NCBI RefSeq assembly: GCF_001761465.1
Contig: NZ_CP017479.1
Span: 2,046,001 to 2,110,000 of the forward strand
DNA from: Flavobacterium gilvum
GTDB lineage: Bacteria > Bacteroidota > Bacteroidia > Flavobacteriales > Flavobacteriaceae
Length of the DNA: 64,000 nucleotides
Direction: 5' to 3'
How positions within the stretch are numbered: position 1 is the stretch's first letter; each line of letters begins with the position of its first letter. Of the stretch, positions 38,539-47,476 are shown piece after piece. Below the pieces are notes generated by a model, which saw only the letters and a program-made list of their open reading frames with translations, did no database searches and was not told where the DNA came from. The translations under genes were made by a program, and so were the position numbers.

Positions 38539-40821
38539 TTAGAATTGGTATTTTATACTGGTCATTACTTGACGAGGAGCAATTGGGTTTACGCTGTAAT
38601 TTTCGTGTACCGTATAATTCAATTCATTTGTTATGTTTGAAAGTTTACATAAGATTGATATTTTTTTCCAAGTATAACCAGCCGAAACATCAATAGTTGT
38701 ATATCCGTCGATAGGGATTTCTCTGTGCCAGATTCCGTCAGGTTTGGTGTTGTCATATTGATCATTCCAACCCCCAAGACGATCACCAATATAGTTTCCT
38801 ATTGCTCCAAAAGATGCTCCTTTCAAAAGTCCTGATGATACATTGTAGAAAAAGCTCAAATTGGCTGTATGTTGTGGTGTTCTTACCAAACGATCGCCTT
38901 CTATATTACTTCCGTTTAATCCAGATGTATGGGTATAACGCATATCGTTGTAGCTGTATCCGGCAATAATGCTTAAACCTTCGATTGGACGTGATGTAAC
39001 GTCAACCTCAATACCTTTACTTTTGGTTCCACCATTCAGAGTTTTTATGTTTGTATCCGAGTTAAGAGAACCATCAGCTTTGAATTCTGCCATTTGAGCC
39101 AAGTTACTATTGGTAATTTGATAAACGGTTACGTTTGTTGTCAAAAGTCCTTTCCAGAAATCTTTCTTGATACCGGCTTCATATTGGTCGATTATCGATG
39201 GGGCAATTGGTTTTAAATCCGGTGTAGTTCCGGTGTTTGGTGTAAATGAGCTAGAGTAACTTCCAAAAATTGACATGTCTTTTGTTGGTTGGTAAACCAA
39301 TCCGATTTTTGGAGAAAAAGCATTGTCCAGTTTTTTGGCACCAACTGTAGGAACGGCATTTTCTGGAGCTGTAGTTTGAATTGCTTTTTTTGCATCATAA
39401 ACTTCTTTGTAAGTAGTAACTTCGGCTTCTTGCCAAGACCAACGAATACCCGCCAAAACTTTAATTTGTTCAGTAACCGAAATCAAATCCTGGAAATAAA
39501 CCCCAAAACGGTTGGTTTCTGTTTTTGCTATTTGAGTATTTCTTGAATTTGGCTCATCATTTCTTTGTTTTGAAGGATCAAAAGTGTAAAGATTAATTGT
39601 GTCATAATTTGCAGGAGTAAACACATAAGTATATGCTGTCGCAAATGAATTTTCCCAATCTGCTCCTGTAAATATTTGGTGTTTTACACTTCCAGTGTTA
39701 AAAGTTCCCTGTAGGCTTAATTGGTCGCCCAAAATTTGTTCCAGGTTTTTATTTTCTACTAATGGTCTTGTCCAGTCACCATTAGGAAGTACCGTTGCTA
39801 ATTGAGCGGTTGATTTTGAAGCCCTGTCATAAGTCTGAAAAGAGCTGTTGAAATTCAGTTTCCAGTTTTTGTTAAAATCATGGTTTACCAAAGCTGAAGC
39901 ACTTGCTGATTTTGTGTTTCCATTTGACCAAAGCGCACCATAGAAATTGTTGCGAGGTACATCTACAATTGTGGATGAAGTTGTTGTTGTAATAGCTCCT
40001 GTTCCAAAATCCGGAGTCCAATCGGCATCCAGGTAATCTCCTTGTACCGTAATTTGGGTTTTATCGCTTATGTTAAAAAGAACCGAAGGGTTAAAGTAGA
40101 TACGCTCATTTTTTACAACATCTCTGAAACTTTCAGAGTTTTCATAAGAACCATTGATTCTGTAAGCAATAGATTTATTTAACGGGCCATAAAAATCAAA
40201 TGAAGGTTTATAGAAAGCATAGCTTCCCATTTGCATCGAAATTTCTCCTCCACTTTTGAAAGAAGGAGTTTTGGTAACCAAATTCAAAATTCCGCCCGGG
40301 GCCACGTTTCCGTATAGTAATGCCGCTCCACCTTTTAAGAATTCTACTTTCTCTAAACCGGCAACATCTGGAATGGAACCTGCATTATAGCGGAAACCAT
40401 TTTTGAACATGTTGTTGGCAGACATATCATATCCTCTTGAGTAAAAAGATTCCTGAGCTCCACCACGAGCTGAACTTACGTAAACACCATTTGCATTTTT
40501 TACGACTTCGCTTAAGCGAATGGCTTGTTGTTGTTCTATAACTTCACCATCAATTATCTGAACACTTTGCGGAGTATCCATCGGTTTTAGTCCAGAACGT
40601 AAAGCCGATACAGGTTTTTGATGTTTATTCCCGTTTACGATTACTTCTTTTAGTTCTTGTCCTTTTCTTTTTTTGACAGTATCGTTTGTTGATTTTATAG
40701 TGTCTGATGAAAAATAATATAGATTATCGGCTTTTGAGTCGTTTGAGTTACTTGCAATATCTTGTGCTTGGGTATTAAGGCAGAATGCAACAAAAATTAG
40801 GGGGAATAAAATATATTTCAT
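38539..40821 (-). CDS. TonB-dependent siderophore receptor
   Basis: A 760-residue outer-membrane transporter. A signal peptide (LIFVAFCLNTQAQ) is followed by a spacer, the plug domain (about 75-185, with DTPQSVQIIDGEVIEQQQ, NGVYVSSARGG and LYGNVAPGGILNLVTK) and a 22-strand-type barrel ending in SIKYQF. The plug sequence is that of the ferrisiderophore class (FhuA/FpvA-like), so import of ferric siderophore is inferred. It is downstream of, and on the same strand as, the ApbE/PepSY cluster. Confidence 0.9.
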   Translation of the reverse strand: MKYILFPLIFVAFCLNTQAQDIASNSNDSKADNLYYFSSDTIKSTNDTVKKRKGQELKEVIVNGNKHQKPVSALRSGLKPMDTPQSVQIIDGEVIEQQQAIRLSEVVKNANGVYVSSARGGAQESFYSRGYDMSANNMFKNGFRYNAGSIPDVAGLEKVEFLKGGAALLYGNVAPGGILNLVTKTPSFKSGGEISMQMGSYAFYKPSFDFYGPLNKSIAYRINGSYENSESFRDVVKNERIYFNPSVLFNISDKTQITVQGDYLDADWTPDFGTGAITTTTSSTIVDVPRNNFYGALWSNGNTKSASASALVNHDFNKNWKLNFNSSFQTYDRASKSTAQLATVLPNGDWTRPLVENKNLEQILGDQLSLQGTFNTGSVKHQIFTGADWENSFATAYTYVFTPANYDTINLYTFDPSKQRNDEPNSRNTQIAKTETNRFGVYFQDLISVTEQIKVLAGIRWSWQEAEVTTYKEVYDAKKAIQTTAPENAVPTVGAKKLDNAFSPKIGLVYQPTKDMSIFGSYSSSFTPNTGTTPDLKPIAPSIIDQYEAGIKKDFWKGLLTTNVTVYQITNSNLAQMAEFKADGSLNSDTNIKTLNGGTKSKGIEVDVTSRPIEGLSIIAGYSYNDMRYTHTSGLNGSNIEGDRLVRTPQHTANLSFFYNVSSGLLKGASFGAIGNYIGDRLGGWNDQYDNTKPDGIWHREIPIDGYTTIDVSAGYTWKKISILCKLSNITNELNYTVHENYSVNPIAPRQVMTSIKYQF

Positions 40822-40854
40822 ATCGTTTATTTGGAATAATTAAAAATAACGATG

Positions 40855-40862
40855 CAAATATA
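40855..40862 (-). promoter_or_regulatory. -7 element for the siderophore receptor
   Basis: It reads TATATTTG on the minus strand, an exact match, 33 bp upstream of the start codon. Confidence 0.55.
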
Positions 40863-40886
40863 AGTTCAAACTATGGAATGACAAAG

Positions 40887-40902
40887 TTTATTTAGAATAA
40901 AT
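40887..40902 (-). promoter_or_regulatory. Candidate iron-response operator
   Basis: TTTATTTAGAATAAAT, a partial palindrome just upstream of the receptor promoter. A similar TTATTTAGA(A/T)T half-site occurs upstream of the ankyrin gene. A Fur-family site is a guess. Confidence 0.3.
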
Positions 40903-41079
40903 ATTAATAATATTTTTGTAAATATTTAACTAATTGTATTTCAGTATTTTGATTTTGTGTAAAAGCTGTTTATTGAAGCTGACAACTCTTTTTAGAGATG
41001 TTTTGGTTTGTATTAATGACTTTTAACCTAAGTTCAATTATTAATTTTTGGAGCAGAAAGATTAGGCTTTTTCAGTAAT

Positions 41080-41235
41080 CATTGGTCCCGCTCGTTTCGT
41101 TGCAATCTTTTCTTTTTTAAAGAAAAAAGAAAAGGATTTCCACTGCAAACGAAAGTTCACTGAACTCCTATGAAAATAAAAAAATAGTGAAGTAATCGGG
41201 GCTAAAGAGAGGGATTGTGCGTTCTAAATAATCAT
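41080..41235 (-). repeat. Dispersed 'TAGCCCCGATT' repeat, family E copy 2
   Basis: An inverted copy of the element at 18528-18600: it shares TAGCCCCGATT and the TCCTTTTC/AAAGAAAAAAGAAAAGGA hairpin (41114-41137), with extra sequence between. It occupies a third of the 443-bp gap between ApbE and the receptor. The rest is AT-rich. Confidence 0.6.
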
Positions 41236-41264
41236 TCCAAAGAGGGAAACAGAAAGAATCGAAC

Positions 41265-42269
41265 TTAATCTCTAACACTTTTTTTCTTCAATTTGTAGTT
41301 TTTGGATTTTACTATTTTTCCGCTATCAGTAATCATTAGACAACTATAATCAGGAAATTGGTTGAGTAATTCAAGTCCTGCTTTTTGTCCTAAAACCATT
41401 AAAGAAGTACTGAGTCCGTTGGCAGTTTCGGCATTTGGACCAAAAACAGTAACGCTGCACAATCCCGTTGCAGGATAACCTGTTGCCGGATTGATGATGT
41501 GCGAATAGCGTTTGCCATCAAAAACAACAAATTTTTCGTAGCTCCCAGAAGTTGTGACCGCACCTTTTTCTAATGGAACCGTGGTTAAAAGTTTTTGGGG
41601 ATGAAAAGGATTTGTAATGCCAATTTTCCAAGGCTTTCCGTTGGGTTGTTTTCCCCAGGTACTCATATCGCCTGAGCCGTTTACAATTCCGGCATTGATT
41701 CCCTTGGCGAGCATCATTTCTCTGCATTTGTCCGTTGCGTAACCTTCACCCAAAGCGCCAAAACCAATTTTCATTCCTTTTAGTTTTAAGAAAATGGTCG
41801 AGTTTAAGCTGTCCAAAACGATGTTTTTGTAACCCACTTTTTCAACCGATTTTTTTATGGCTTCCGCCGAAGGCATTTCGGTCATGGATCCGTCAAACTT
41901 CCAGATTCTGTCCATAGCTGCAAAACTGATATCAAAGCCTCCCTTGGTAATTTCCGAAAAATGAAGAGCTCTTTTGGTGAGTTCAAAAACTTCCTTGTCT
42001 ACTTTTACCGGCTGTATTCCGGCGTTTCTATTTACTTCGTATATTTGTGTGTTGGGTTTCCAATCAGAGATAAGGTATTCAATTCTTGTGATTTCGGCGA
42101 TTACTTCGTTTATGTTTTTTTCTGCTGTAAGAGAATCTTGTGCTACAATTGTTATATCAAAACGCCCGCCCATAAGCAGGGTGGTTCTTTTTCTTAAGAC
42201 TTGACTGTTGCCTGAAAAACCACAAATTATTAATATCAAAAGTGGAAAAAATCTATATTTTGGCTTCAT
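41265..42269 (-). CDS. apbE: FAD:protein FMN transferase (ApbE)
   Basis: A 334-residue exported ApbE that covalently attaches FMN from FAD to a Thr/Ser in target proteins. After a signal peptide (FFPLLILIICGFSGNSQ) come the family motifs: FDISFAAMDRIWKFDG, FGALGEGYATDKC, NGSGDMSTWG, AVTTSGSYE and the Mg/substrate motif SHIINPATGYP. It lies about 220 bp downstream of the PepSY-flavoreductase gene and 2.5 kb from a DUF2271 protein with a TGAS motif, a likely target. Confidence 0.93.
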   Translation of the reverse strand: MKPKYRFFPLLILIICGFSGNSQVLRKRTTLLMGGRFDITIVAQDSLTAEKNINEVIAEITRIEYLISDWKPNTQIYEVNRNAGIQPVKVDKEVFELTKRALHFSEITKGGFDISFAAMDRIWKFDGSMTEMPSAEAIKKSVEKVGYKNIVLDSLNSTIFLKLKGMKIGFGALGEGYATDKCREMMLAKGINAGIVNGSGDMSTWGKQPNGKPWKIGITNPFHPQKLLTTVPLEKGAVTTSGSYEKFVVFDGKRYSHIINPATGYPATGLCSVTVFGPNAETANGLSTSLMVLGQKAGLELLNQFPDYSCLMITDSGKIVKSKNYKLKKKSVRD

Positions 42270-42309
42270 CGTGTAATTTATGTTTTGAATACTATTTTTC
42301 TGCTAAGTA

Positions 42310-42319
42310 GATTCTAAAT
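42310..42319 (-). promoter_or_regulatory. Half-site of the candidate iron-response motif
   Basis: On the minus strand this reads ATTTAGAATC, about 40 bp upstream of apbE. It matches the half-sites near the receptor and the ankyrin gene. It is short, so chance is likely enough to need a test. Confidence 0.2.
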
Positions 42320-42359
42320 TGATTGTTGCAATTTTACTTTTTTTGGCATCACAAATTTA

Positions 42360-42458
42360 ACCGCAAGGAGCGCAAAGATATAATCGCAAAGAACACAAAG
42401 CTTTGCGACCCTTGGGAAATATTTATAAAGCAATGAAAATCTTTGCGTTCGTGGCGGT
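42360..42458. repeat. Palindromic 'CGCAAAG' repeat, family B
   Basis: Outer arms ACCGCAAGGAGCGCAAAGAT (42360-42379) and ATCTTTGCGTTCGTGGCGGT (42439-42458), with a smaller internal CGCAAAG/CTTTGCG pair (42385-42409). It lies between apbE and the PepSY-flavoreductase gene. Confidence 0.7.
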
Positions 42459-42488
42459 AAATATATGTAACAAGAAATTGTATTTAGG

Positions 42489-44672
42489 TTAATAACAATC
42501 CGTCAGCACCTGTCCTTTGGTTTTATAATCCAAAATATTCAAAGAAGTTTGGCTAAGAATTTCATCAAATACATGTTCTACGTCCCGTTGCATCGAGAGC
42601 GAGCCGCAAATCATAACAATGCCTCCGTGAGTCAGTAAATCCGTGAAGAAATCGGCATCTTTTCGTATTAAATCCATCACGTAATCATGGTTTTTTTCGC
42701 GGGACAAAGCCAAATAAAAACTTTGGAGTTGTTGTTTTTCGATCATTTCATTGGCAAATTTTTTGTGTTCCAAAACAGTTTCGGTTTCCTGTCTAAAACC
42801 GGAATATAAATGGATCGCTGTCTTTTTCCTGTTTTGTTCAATCATTCCAAGAAAAGGTGCAATTCCGGTTCCGTTTGAAATTAAGGCCACATTTGAAGTG
42901 TTTTTTGGAAGATGAAATGTTACGTTTTTAATGATTCGTGCTTTTATGATCTCGCCCGGTTCAAGATTGTGTAAAAATCCAGAGCCAAGACCGGAAGGAT
43001 GCAGTTTTACAACCAATTGTATGTTGCCATTGTGATTTCCGATGGAGTAGAGGCGTTCCCGCGTGTCGTTTGCCGGATAAATCGCCAATAAGTCGCCGGA
43101 TTCGAATTTAGTTCTCGAATTGGCATGAAGCGTGAGTATAAAAGTATGTTCGTTTTCGGAGGTTTCAGTTTTGTTTAACACCATCAGTTTTTGCAAACCT
43201 TTGGGTGTGTGATTGTATAAAGATGGAGTTGCAGAGAGAGAAATTCCTGTTTTGGCACTCCATAATTTTATCCAATTGACAAATTCTTCGGCCGATTTGT
43301 CGTTTATGGTTTGTAATTCCAAAAGGCGTTCTGACCAATTTTGATTGGCCAATAAAGTATCGACTTCTTGGGCAAAGCCACAGAAATCAGGATAGGCTTT
43401 TGAACCAAATCCAACTACCGAAATGTTGATTTTTTGATTTTGTTCGGTTTTGTTAATGAGCGAAATGAATTTACTTGCATTCGAAGGAGGGTCTCCCAAT
43501 CCGTGGGTTGAGGTGAAAACGATGAGGTGTTCCGCTTTTGCGTAAGCGGAATAATTATTCATTTCGGTAAGGAAAACTTTTTCACCGTGAGCGAGTAATT
43601 GCTTATAAATGGCATTGGCAAATCGAAGTGTACTTCCGTTTTCGGAACCGACAAGCAAAATGAATTTACTTTCGCCAGCTTTGAATTTGTTTTTGATTCG
43701 GCTCGATCTCCTTTTCAAAGTCATCGCAAAACCCGAATAGATAAAAAACAAAATATTCAAACTTGCTAATCCTAAAATAAAAGCCCAAATGTAGTTGCTT
43801 CTTCCGGTGTGTAAATCAAGGCTCAAACTGGACAAAAGGGTGGTTGTAGGGAAACGTTTTTCGCTTACCACAGCTCCTGTGATTTGATTGACTTCGATTT
43901 CGCGGTCTTTTAGCGTTATGATGTAATAGTCTTCTGGATCGTCTGAAAACGGGAATTCAATTTTTTCAGCATCGGAAAGAAAAGTGTTTTTGAATACGGA
44001 AGAATTTGACTCTTTTTTGGAAATTGGAGTTTCTATTTTTTGTTCCGAATCTTTTTTTGGTATAAAAAAATTGAATTTTTCGAGTGTCAAATAAGTTCCT
44101 GTTACGGCAATAATCAATATCGGAATTAGAGCGAATCGACCCAAAATCACATGATAATATTGTGCAAAATAGTCTTTGACGATTTTTGAGAAAAAGTTGC
44201 TAAGCCCTTTTTGTCGTTTGAGAAGAAGCACAAATCCCGAAATGGAAATTAGTCCTAAAATAAAAGAGATTAATCCAACGAAAAAACGTCCAGCTTCGTG
44301 AAGAAATAAAGAACGGTGAAGTCCTGTAATCCATTGAATAAATTCGCTTTTTTTGATGGGTTCACCTAGTATTTTTCCGGTTCTTGGGTCGATATAGGAA
44401 TTGATATCATTGTCTTCTTTATCAATGGCTTTTAGCGTTACAAATTGGTTGTGGTCAACGCCCAACTCGGTTATTTCGGGGTATGTTTTTTTGAGTATTG
44501 GCAAAGTTTCTTCCAGCGTTATTTTGTCGAAATTTTCCACTTTGTAAGGAGGTAATTTCTCCTGGATAGCATCTACCGCAAGAATGGTTCCCGTTACGGA
44601 TGCCAATAGTAAAAACAAAGAAGAAACCACCGCCAAGGCCAAATGTGAATAACGCCAAAAAGAAAGAGTCAT
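42489..44672 (-). CDS. PepSY membrane protein fused to flavodoxin and NAD(P)H-flavin reductase domains
   Basis: A 727-residue fusion with three parts. Part one (1 to about 325) is a PepSY-type membrane region with four helices (about 10-32, 130-150, 178-200, 300-325) and a periplasmic PepSY loop; His residues on the helices could bind heme. Part two (about 335-480) is a flavodoxin domain (GSENGSTLRFANAIY, FTSTHGLGDPPSNA). Part three (about 500-727) is an FNR-like reductase: RLYSIGN binds FAD, NGTGIAPFLG binds NAD(P)H and the chain ends GQVLTDCY. This layout moves electrons from cytosolic NAD(P)H through FAD and FMN to the membrane. The cluster suggests a ferric-siderophore or periplasmic-flavin reductase. 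No transport role is implied. Confidence 0.88.
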   Translation of the reverse strand: MTLSFWRYSHLALAVVSSLFLLLASVTGTILAVDAIQEKLPPYKVENFDKITLEETLPILKKTYPEITELGVDHNQFVTLKAIDKEDNDINSYIDPRTGKILGEPIKKSEFIQWITGLHRSLFLHEAGRFFVGLISFILGLISISGFVLLLKRQKGLSNFFSKIVKDYFAQYYHVILGRFALIPILIIAVTGTYLTLEKFNFFIPKKDSEQKIETPISKKESNSSVFKNTFLSDAEKIEFPFSDDPEDYYIITLKDREIEVNQITGAVVSEKRFPTTTLLSSLSLDLHTGRSNYIWAFILGLASLNILFFIYSGFAMTLKRRSSRIKNKFKAGESKFILLVGSENGSTLRFANAIYKQLLAHGEKVFLTEMNNYSAYAKAEHLIVFTSTHGLGDPPSNASKFISLINKTEQNQKINISVVGFGSKAYPDFCGFAQEVDTLLANQNWSERLLELQTINDKSAEEFVNWIKLWSAKTGISLSATPSLYNHTPKGLQKLMVLNKTETSENEHTFILTLHANSRTKFESGDLLAIYPANDTRERLYSIGNHNGNIQLVVKLHPSGLGSGFLHNLEPGEIIKARIIKNVTFHLPKNTSNVALISNGTGIAPFLGMIEQNRKKTAIHLYSGFRQETETVLEHKKFANEMIEKQQLQSFYLALSREKNHDYVMDLIRKDADFFTDLLTHGGIVMICGSLSMQRDVEHVFDEILSQTSLNILDYKTKGQVLTDCY

Positions 44673-44707
44673 TGATATAATGTGTTTTGGTAATTATTAA
44701 AAATAAA

Positions 44708-44775
44708 ATCTGCGTAAGTCAGCGAAAGTCAGTGTGATTATTTTTTCTCGCAGATTTTTGCAGACTAACGCAGAT
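44708..44775. repeat. Inverted 'ATCTGCGT' repeat
   Basis: ATCTGCGTAAGTC (44708-44720) pairs with GACTAACGCAGAT (44763-44775), one mismatch, with further matching CGCAGATTTTTGCAG inside. It lies between the DUF2271 and PepSY-flavoreductase genes. Confidence 0.6.
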
Positions 44776-44782
44776 GAAAAAA

Positions 44783-45265
44783 TTAGATTCTACTCAATCT
44801 CACATAGCGAATGTATCCTTTGCCTTCTGTTTTATCTGCGATTCCTTCTGTTGTAAGCGGAATTTCAATATCGTTTGTATAATATTTGTTGTCTTCAACA
44901 GCAGTTTCAAAACGTAATTTATATCCTTTGTTGATTTTAGCATCTTCAATTTCCAAAGTTGTCACACTACGATCGCCGCCAGTTACCGAAGCTCCGGTTG
45001 TGGCACTGATGTCGGTTGGTCTTTTGGAATAAAATTTATGCCATTGTTTAAGTGTTTTGTACCATTTTTTATCATCGCCCATTACATAGAGGGTTTTGTC
45101 GTAATCCCCTTTTGGGTTGATAAGCGACACAACAATGTAAGCACCTTCGCCAGCATAGTTGGACATTTGCAACATGCATTTGTATTTGCTAGTTTGAGCT
45201 GAGGCTTGGAATGATAATAATAAGATTAATGTTCCGGTTAAGGCTATTTTTAGTGTTGATTTCAT
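44783..45265 (-). CDS. Exported DUF2271 protein, probable flavinylated carrier
   Basis: A 160-residue periplasmic protein: signal peptide 1-24 (LILLLSFQASAQ) and one DUF2271 domain of beta-strands (YKCMLQMSNYAGEGAYIVV, WYKTLKQWHKFY). Residues 85-96 read DISATTGASVTG. TTGAS resembles the ApbE target pattern D-x-x-(S/T)-G-A-(S/T), except that the usual Asp position is Ser87. FMN would attach to Ser93. Neighbours are the PepSY-flavoreductase downstream and ApbE two genes on, so a membrane-to-periplasm electron carrier is inferred. It could also be a plain structural protein. Confidence 0.72.
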   Translation of the reverse strand: MKSTLKIALTGTLILLLSFQASAQTSKYKCMLQMSNYAGEGAYIVVSLINPKGDYDKTLYVMGDDKKWYKTLKQWHKFYSKRPTDISATTGASVTGGDRSVTTLEIEDAKINKGYKLRFETAVEDNKYYTNDIEIPLTTEGIADKTEGKGYIRYVRLSRI

Positions 45266-45310
45266 TTTTGAATTATGAATTATGGGTGTTATCGAGTTGA
45301 TAGTTTTTTT

Positions 45311-45460
45311 TAATACATAGAAACATAGAATTTATAGTTTTGAAAAGAACTAGATAATCGTTTCACTTTTCACATAGTTGTCTATGCGGAAAATAGTACT
45401 ATTTCTATTCAGTCTTTTTCATCAGTTTTTAATCTATGTTTCTATGTGTCTCATTTTTTT
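45311..45460 (-). repeat. Structured dispersed repeat, family A copy 2
   Basis: Read on the minus strand this matches the element at 2131-2312: the ends ACACATAGAAACATAG and CTATAAATTCTATGTTTCTA, the AATAG/CTATT hairpin and the CATAG..CTATG hairpin are all kept in order. The hairpin loops differ while the stems are retained. It is about 30 bp shorter than copy 1. Confidence 0.75.
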
Positions 45461-45493
45461 ATTACAGGATTAGAATTTTTAGCTAACGATTAA

Positions 45494-47020
45494 TTACTTC
45501 AAAAACTCCAATGATATTTTGTTTTTGCTTAATGTTTCGTTTTCTTTTGCCAAGGCGTATGGACTTTCGTCAAAATCGGTTTTGATTTCTTTTTTTGCGC
45601 CAAGCGAAAGAAGGTATTTTAAGATTGTGTCGTCTTTTGAAATCATCGCGGCTTTGTGCAAAGCGGTCAAACCATTCTTATTTTTGGCATTAATATCGAT
45701 GTTTAAATTGGCAATTTTCTTTAGCAAAGCTAAATCATTTTTGGCAACAGCAAAATGGTAAAGTGTGCTTCCGTCTTTTTGCGGAGCAGCCAAGTCCAAT
45801 CCTTTGTCTTGCAATAGTTTTATTTTGGTAGCAAAAGCATCTTGTCTTGGTGAATTGCCGCCTTCGGTAGGACGTCCTCCTCCCATTCCTTGCATTTGCG
45901 GGCGGTAAGAATCGATTAAGTAAAAACCTAAATTATTCCCGTCTTTGTCAAGCACTTTTACATCGGCTCCTTTTTCTGTCAAAAGAGTTGCTGCTTCAAC
46001 AGTCCCGGATTGAATTGCTTTTGTCAGCGCCGATTCTCCTTTTTTGTTTTGAGCATTTATGTTTTTGGTGAGAGGCAACAATTGACTCAAAGCTTCAATG
46101 TTTTCTCTGTTTGAAGCGGCAATCATTAATGGTGTGTTACCGTCAATATCTGCTTTGTTGCTATCTGCTCCTTTGGAAATAAAGTAGTTGATAATCTCGG
46201 TTTGCTTGGCTTTGGTTACCAATGAATGAAATACGTTTTGTCCTTCTTTGTTAGTGGCCGTTGGTTTTATTTTTAAATCTTCAACCAGGTATTTGTAGGT
46301 TTCAAGTGTGTTGGCATCTCTACGGGAACCTTGTGCAGCAAAAAGAAGTGCGTTATCATTGTATTTTACTCCTTTTTCCAAAAGGTTTTTTAACAAAGAA
46401 ATATTTCCAGTTCTTGCCGCATAATTGAAAGCAGTATTTCCATCGGAATCAACATCTTTAAGGGACATTCCTTTTGAAATAAAATAATTGGTAAGCGTAA
46501 GGTCTTTGTCGTAGGCTATGGCCAAAAGCAATAGGTTTGCACCATCTTGGTATTTTTTCTTTGGGTCAATTCCTGCTTTGAAAAAAGCATCATAGATTGC
46601 TGTGTTTTTTTGACCGCTGCTGGCTGCAGAAGTGATTGGGAAACTGCTGTGGCTGTCTTCAAGATTAATGTTTGAGCCTTTAGCAATTAAATATTCTATG
46701 ATTTCTACATTACCTTTAGTAGCAGCCCAATGAAGGTAAATTCGGTTATCGTGTGTTGGTTTGTTAACGCTGTTTCCAGGTTGTTCCAGTAAGTATTTTA
46801 TAGTAGCATTTGGAGCGTCATTATTTATGGCGAGAACAACTGGGTCAAAAGCCTTGTCATTGGATTCTGATGGGTTGTTGCCTTTTGCGATTTCTGCTTG
46901 AACCGATGCTACATCAGGATTAGTTTTCCAGAAAGACTGTTCCAAAAGCGTGTTTTTTTGCTGTGCACTGACAAACAAAGTAGCAATGAAAGCGAGGGGG
47001 AAAAAAAGATTTTTTTTCAT
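45494..47020 (-). CDS. Secreted ankyrin-repeat protein
   Basis: A 508-residue exported protein with a signal peptide (FFPLAFIATLFVSAQ) and about ten ankyrin repeats across the chain (YLHWAATKGNVEIIEYLIAK, TAFNYAARTGNISLLKNLLE, TPLMIAASNRENIEALSQLL, TALHKAAMISKDDTILKYLL). Ankyrin arrays are protein-binding scaffolds. A Gly/Pro-rich loop (GMGGGRPTEGGNSPRQ, about 394-409) interrupts the array. It is upstream of the DUF2271 gene on the same strand, within the PepSY/ApbE cluster. It may hold periplasmic redox or iron partners together, but no binding partner is known. Confidence 0.85.
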   Translation of the reverse strand: MKKNLFFPLAFIATLFVSAQQKNTLLEQSFWKTNPDVASVQAEIAKGNNPSESNDKAFDPVVLAINNDAPNATIKYLLEQPGNSVNKPTHDNRIYLHWAATKGNVEIIEYLIAKGSNINLEDSHSSFPITSAASSGQKNTAIYDAFFKAGIDPKKKYQDGANLLLLAIAYDKDLTLTNYFISKGMSLKDVDSDGNTAFNYAARTGNISLLKNLLEKGVKYNDNALLFAAQGSRRDANTLETYKYLVEDLKIKPTATNKEGQNVFHSLVTKAKQTEIINYFISKGADSNKADIDGNTPLMIAASNRENIEALSQLLPLTKNINAQNKKGESALTKAIQSGTVEAATLLTEKGADVKVLDKDGNNLGFYLIDSYRPQMQGMGGGRPTEGGNSPRQDAFATKIKLLQDKGLDLAAPQKDGSTLYHFAVAKNDLALLKKIANLNIDINAKNKNGLTALHKAAMISKDDTILKYLLSLGAKKEIKTDFDESPYALAKENETLSKNKISLEFLK

Positions 47021-47062
47021 AAAAGTTTTATTAATAGGAGGGATATTTATTTTTGCAATGCA

Positions 47063-47079
47063 TTATTTAGATTAAATAA
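47063..47079 (-). promoter_or_regulatory. Candidate iron-response operator
   Basis: TTATTTAGATTAAATAA is a perfect-arm palindrome (TTATTTA/TAAATAA) at about +2 to +18 from the predicted start site of the ankyrin gene, a good place for a repressor. A related site lies upstream of the receptor at 38539-40821. Confidence 0.35.
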
Positions 47080-47087
47080 AAATAGTG

Positions 47088-47095
47088 CAAATATA
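47088..47095 (-). promoter_or_regulatory. -7 element for the ankyrin gene
   Basis: It reads TATATTTG on the minus strand, an exact match, about 68 bp upstream of the start codon. Confidence 0.5.
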
Positions 47096-47256
47096 AAAAT
47101 TAATATTACCTTTTAAAGTGTTTCATTTTATAAAATTCCAGTTTTTTGTGATATTGGACTGTTAAAAAATGAAAAGGTTTAAAGTGAGGATTTTATGCCT
47201 TTATGTAAGTTTTTTTTATAAAAGTCTACCGATGAAGTTTTTTCAACATTCCAATA

Positions 47257-47366
47257 ATCCACAATATTGTCATTCCGTAGGAATCTCAAATGCTATTCCA
47301 TAAAGTTAAAGATTCTTATTGTGGAGCCACTTGCGGAGATTCCTACGGAATGACAATATTGTGGAT
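47257..47366. repeat. Perfect 30-bp inverted repeat, family D
   Basis: The arms at 47257-47286 and 47337-47366 are exact reverse complements over 30 bp (core GTCATTCCGTAGGAATC), with a 50-bp loop. It lies in the 456-bp gap between the PepSY and ankyrin genes. The rest of that gap holds AT-rich sequence and the ankyrin promoter. Confidence 0.95.
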
Positions 47367-47476
47367 AAGTATTACGTGATATTTCAGAATCAGCCCACTG
47401 CTTGAATTTCTTTCATATTATTTTTTTTGAAAAAAATGAGACATCTACAAGATCAGTTTTGATTTTTTTAAAAAAA

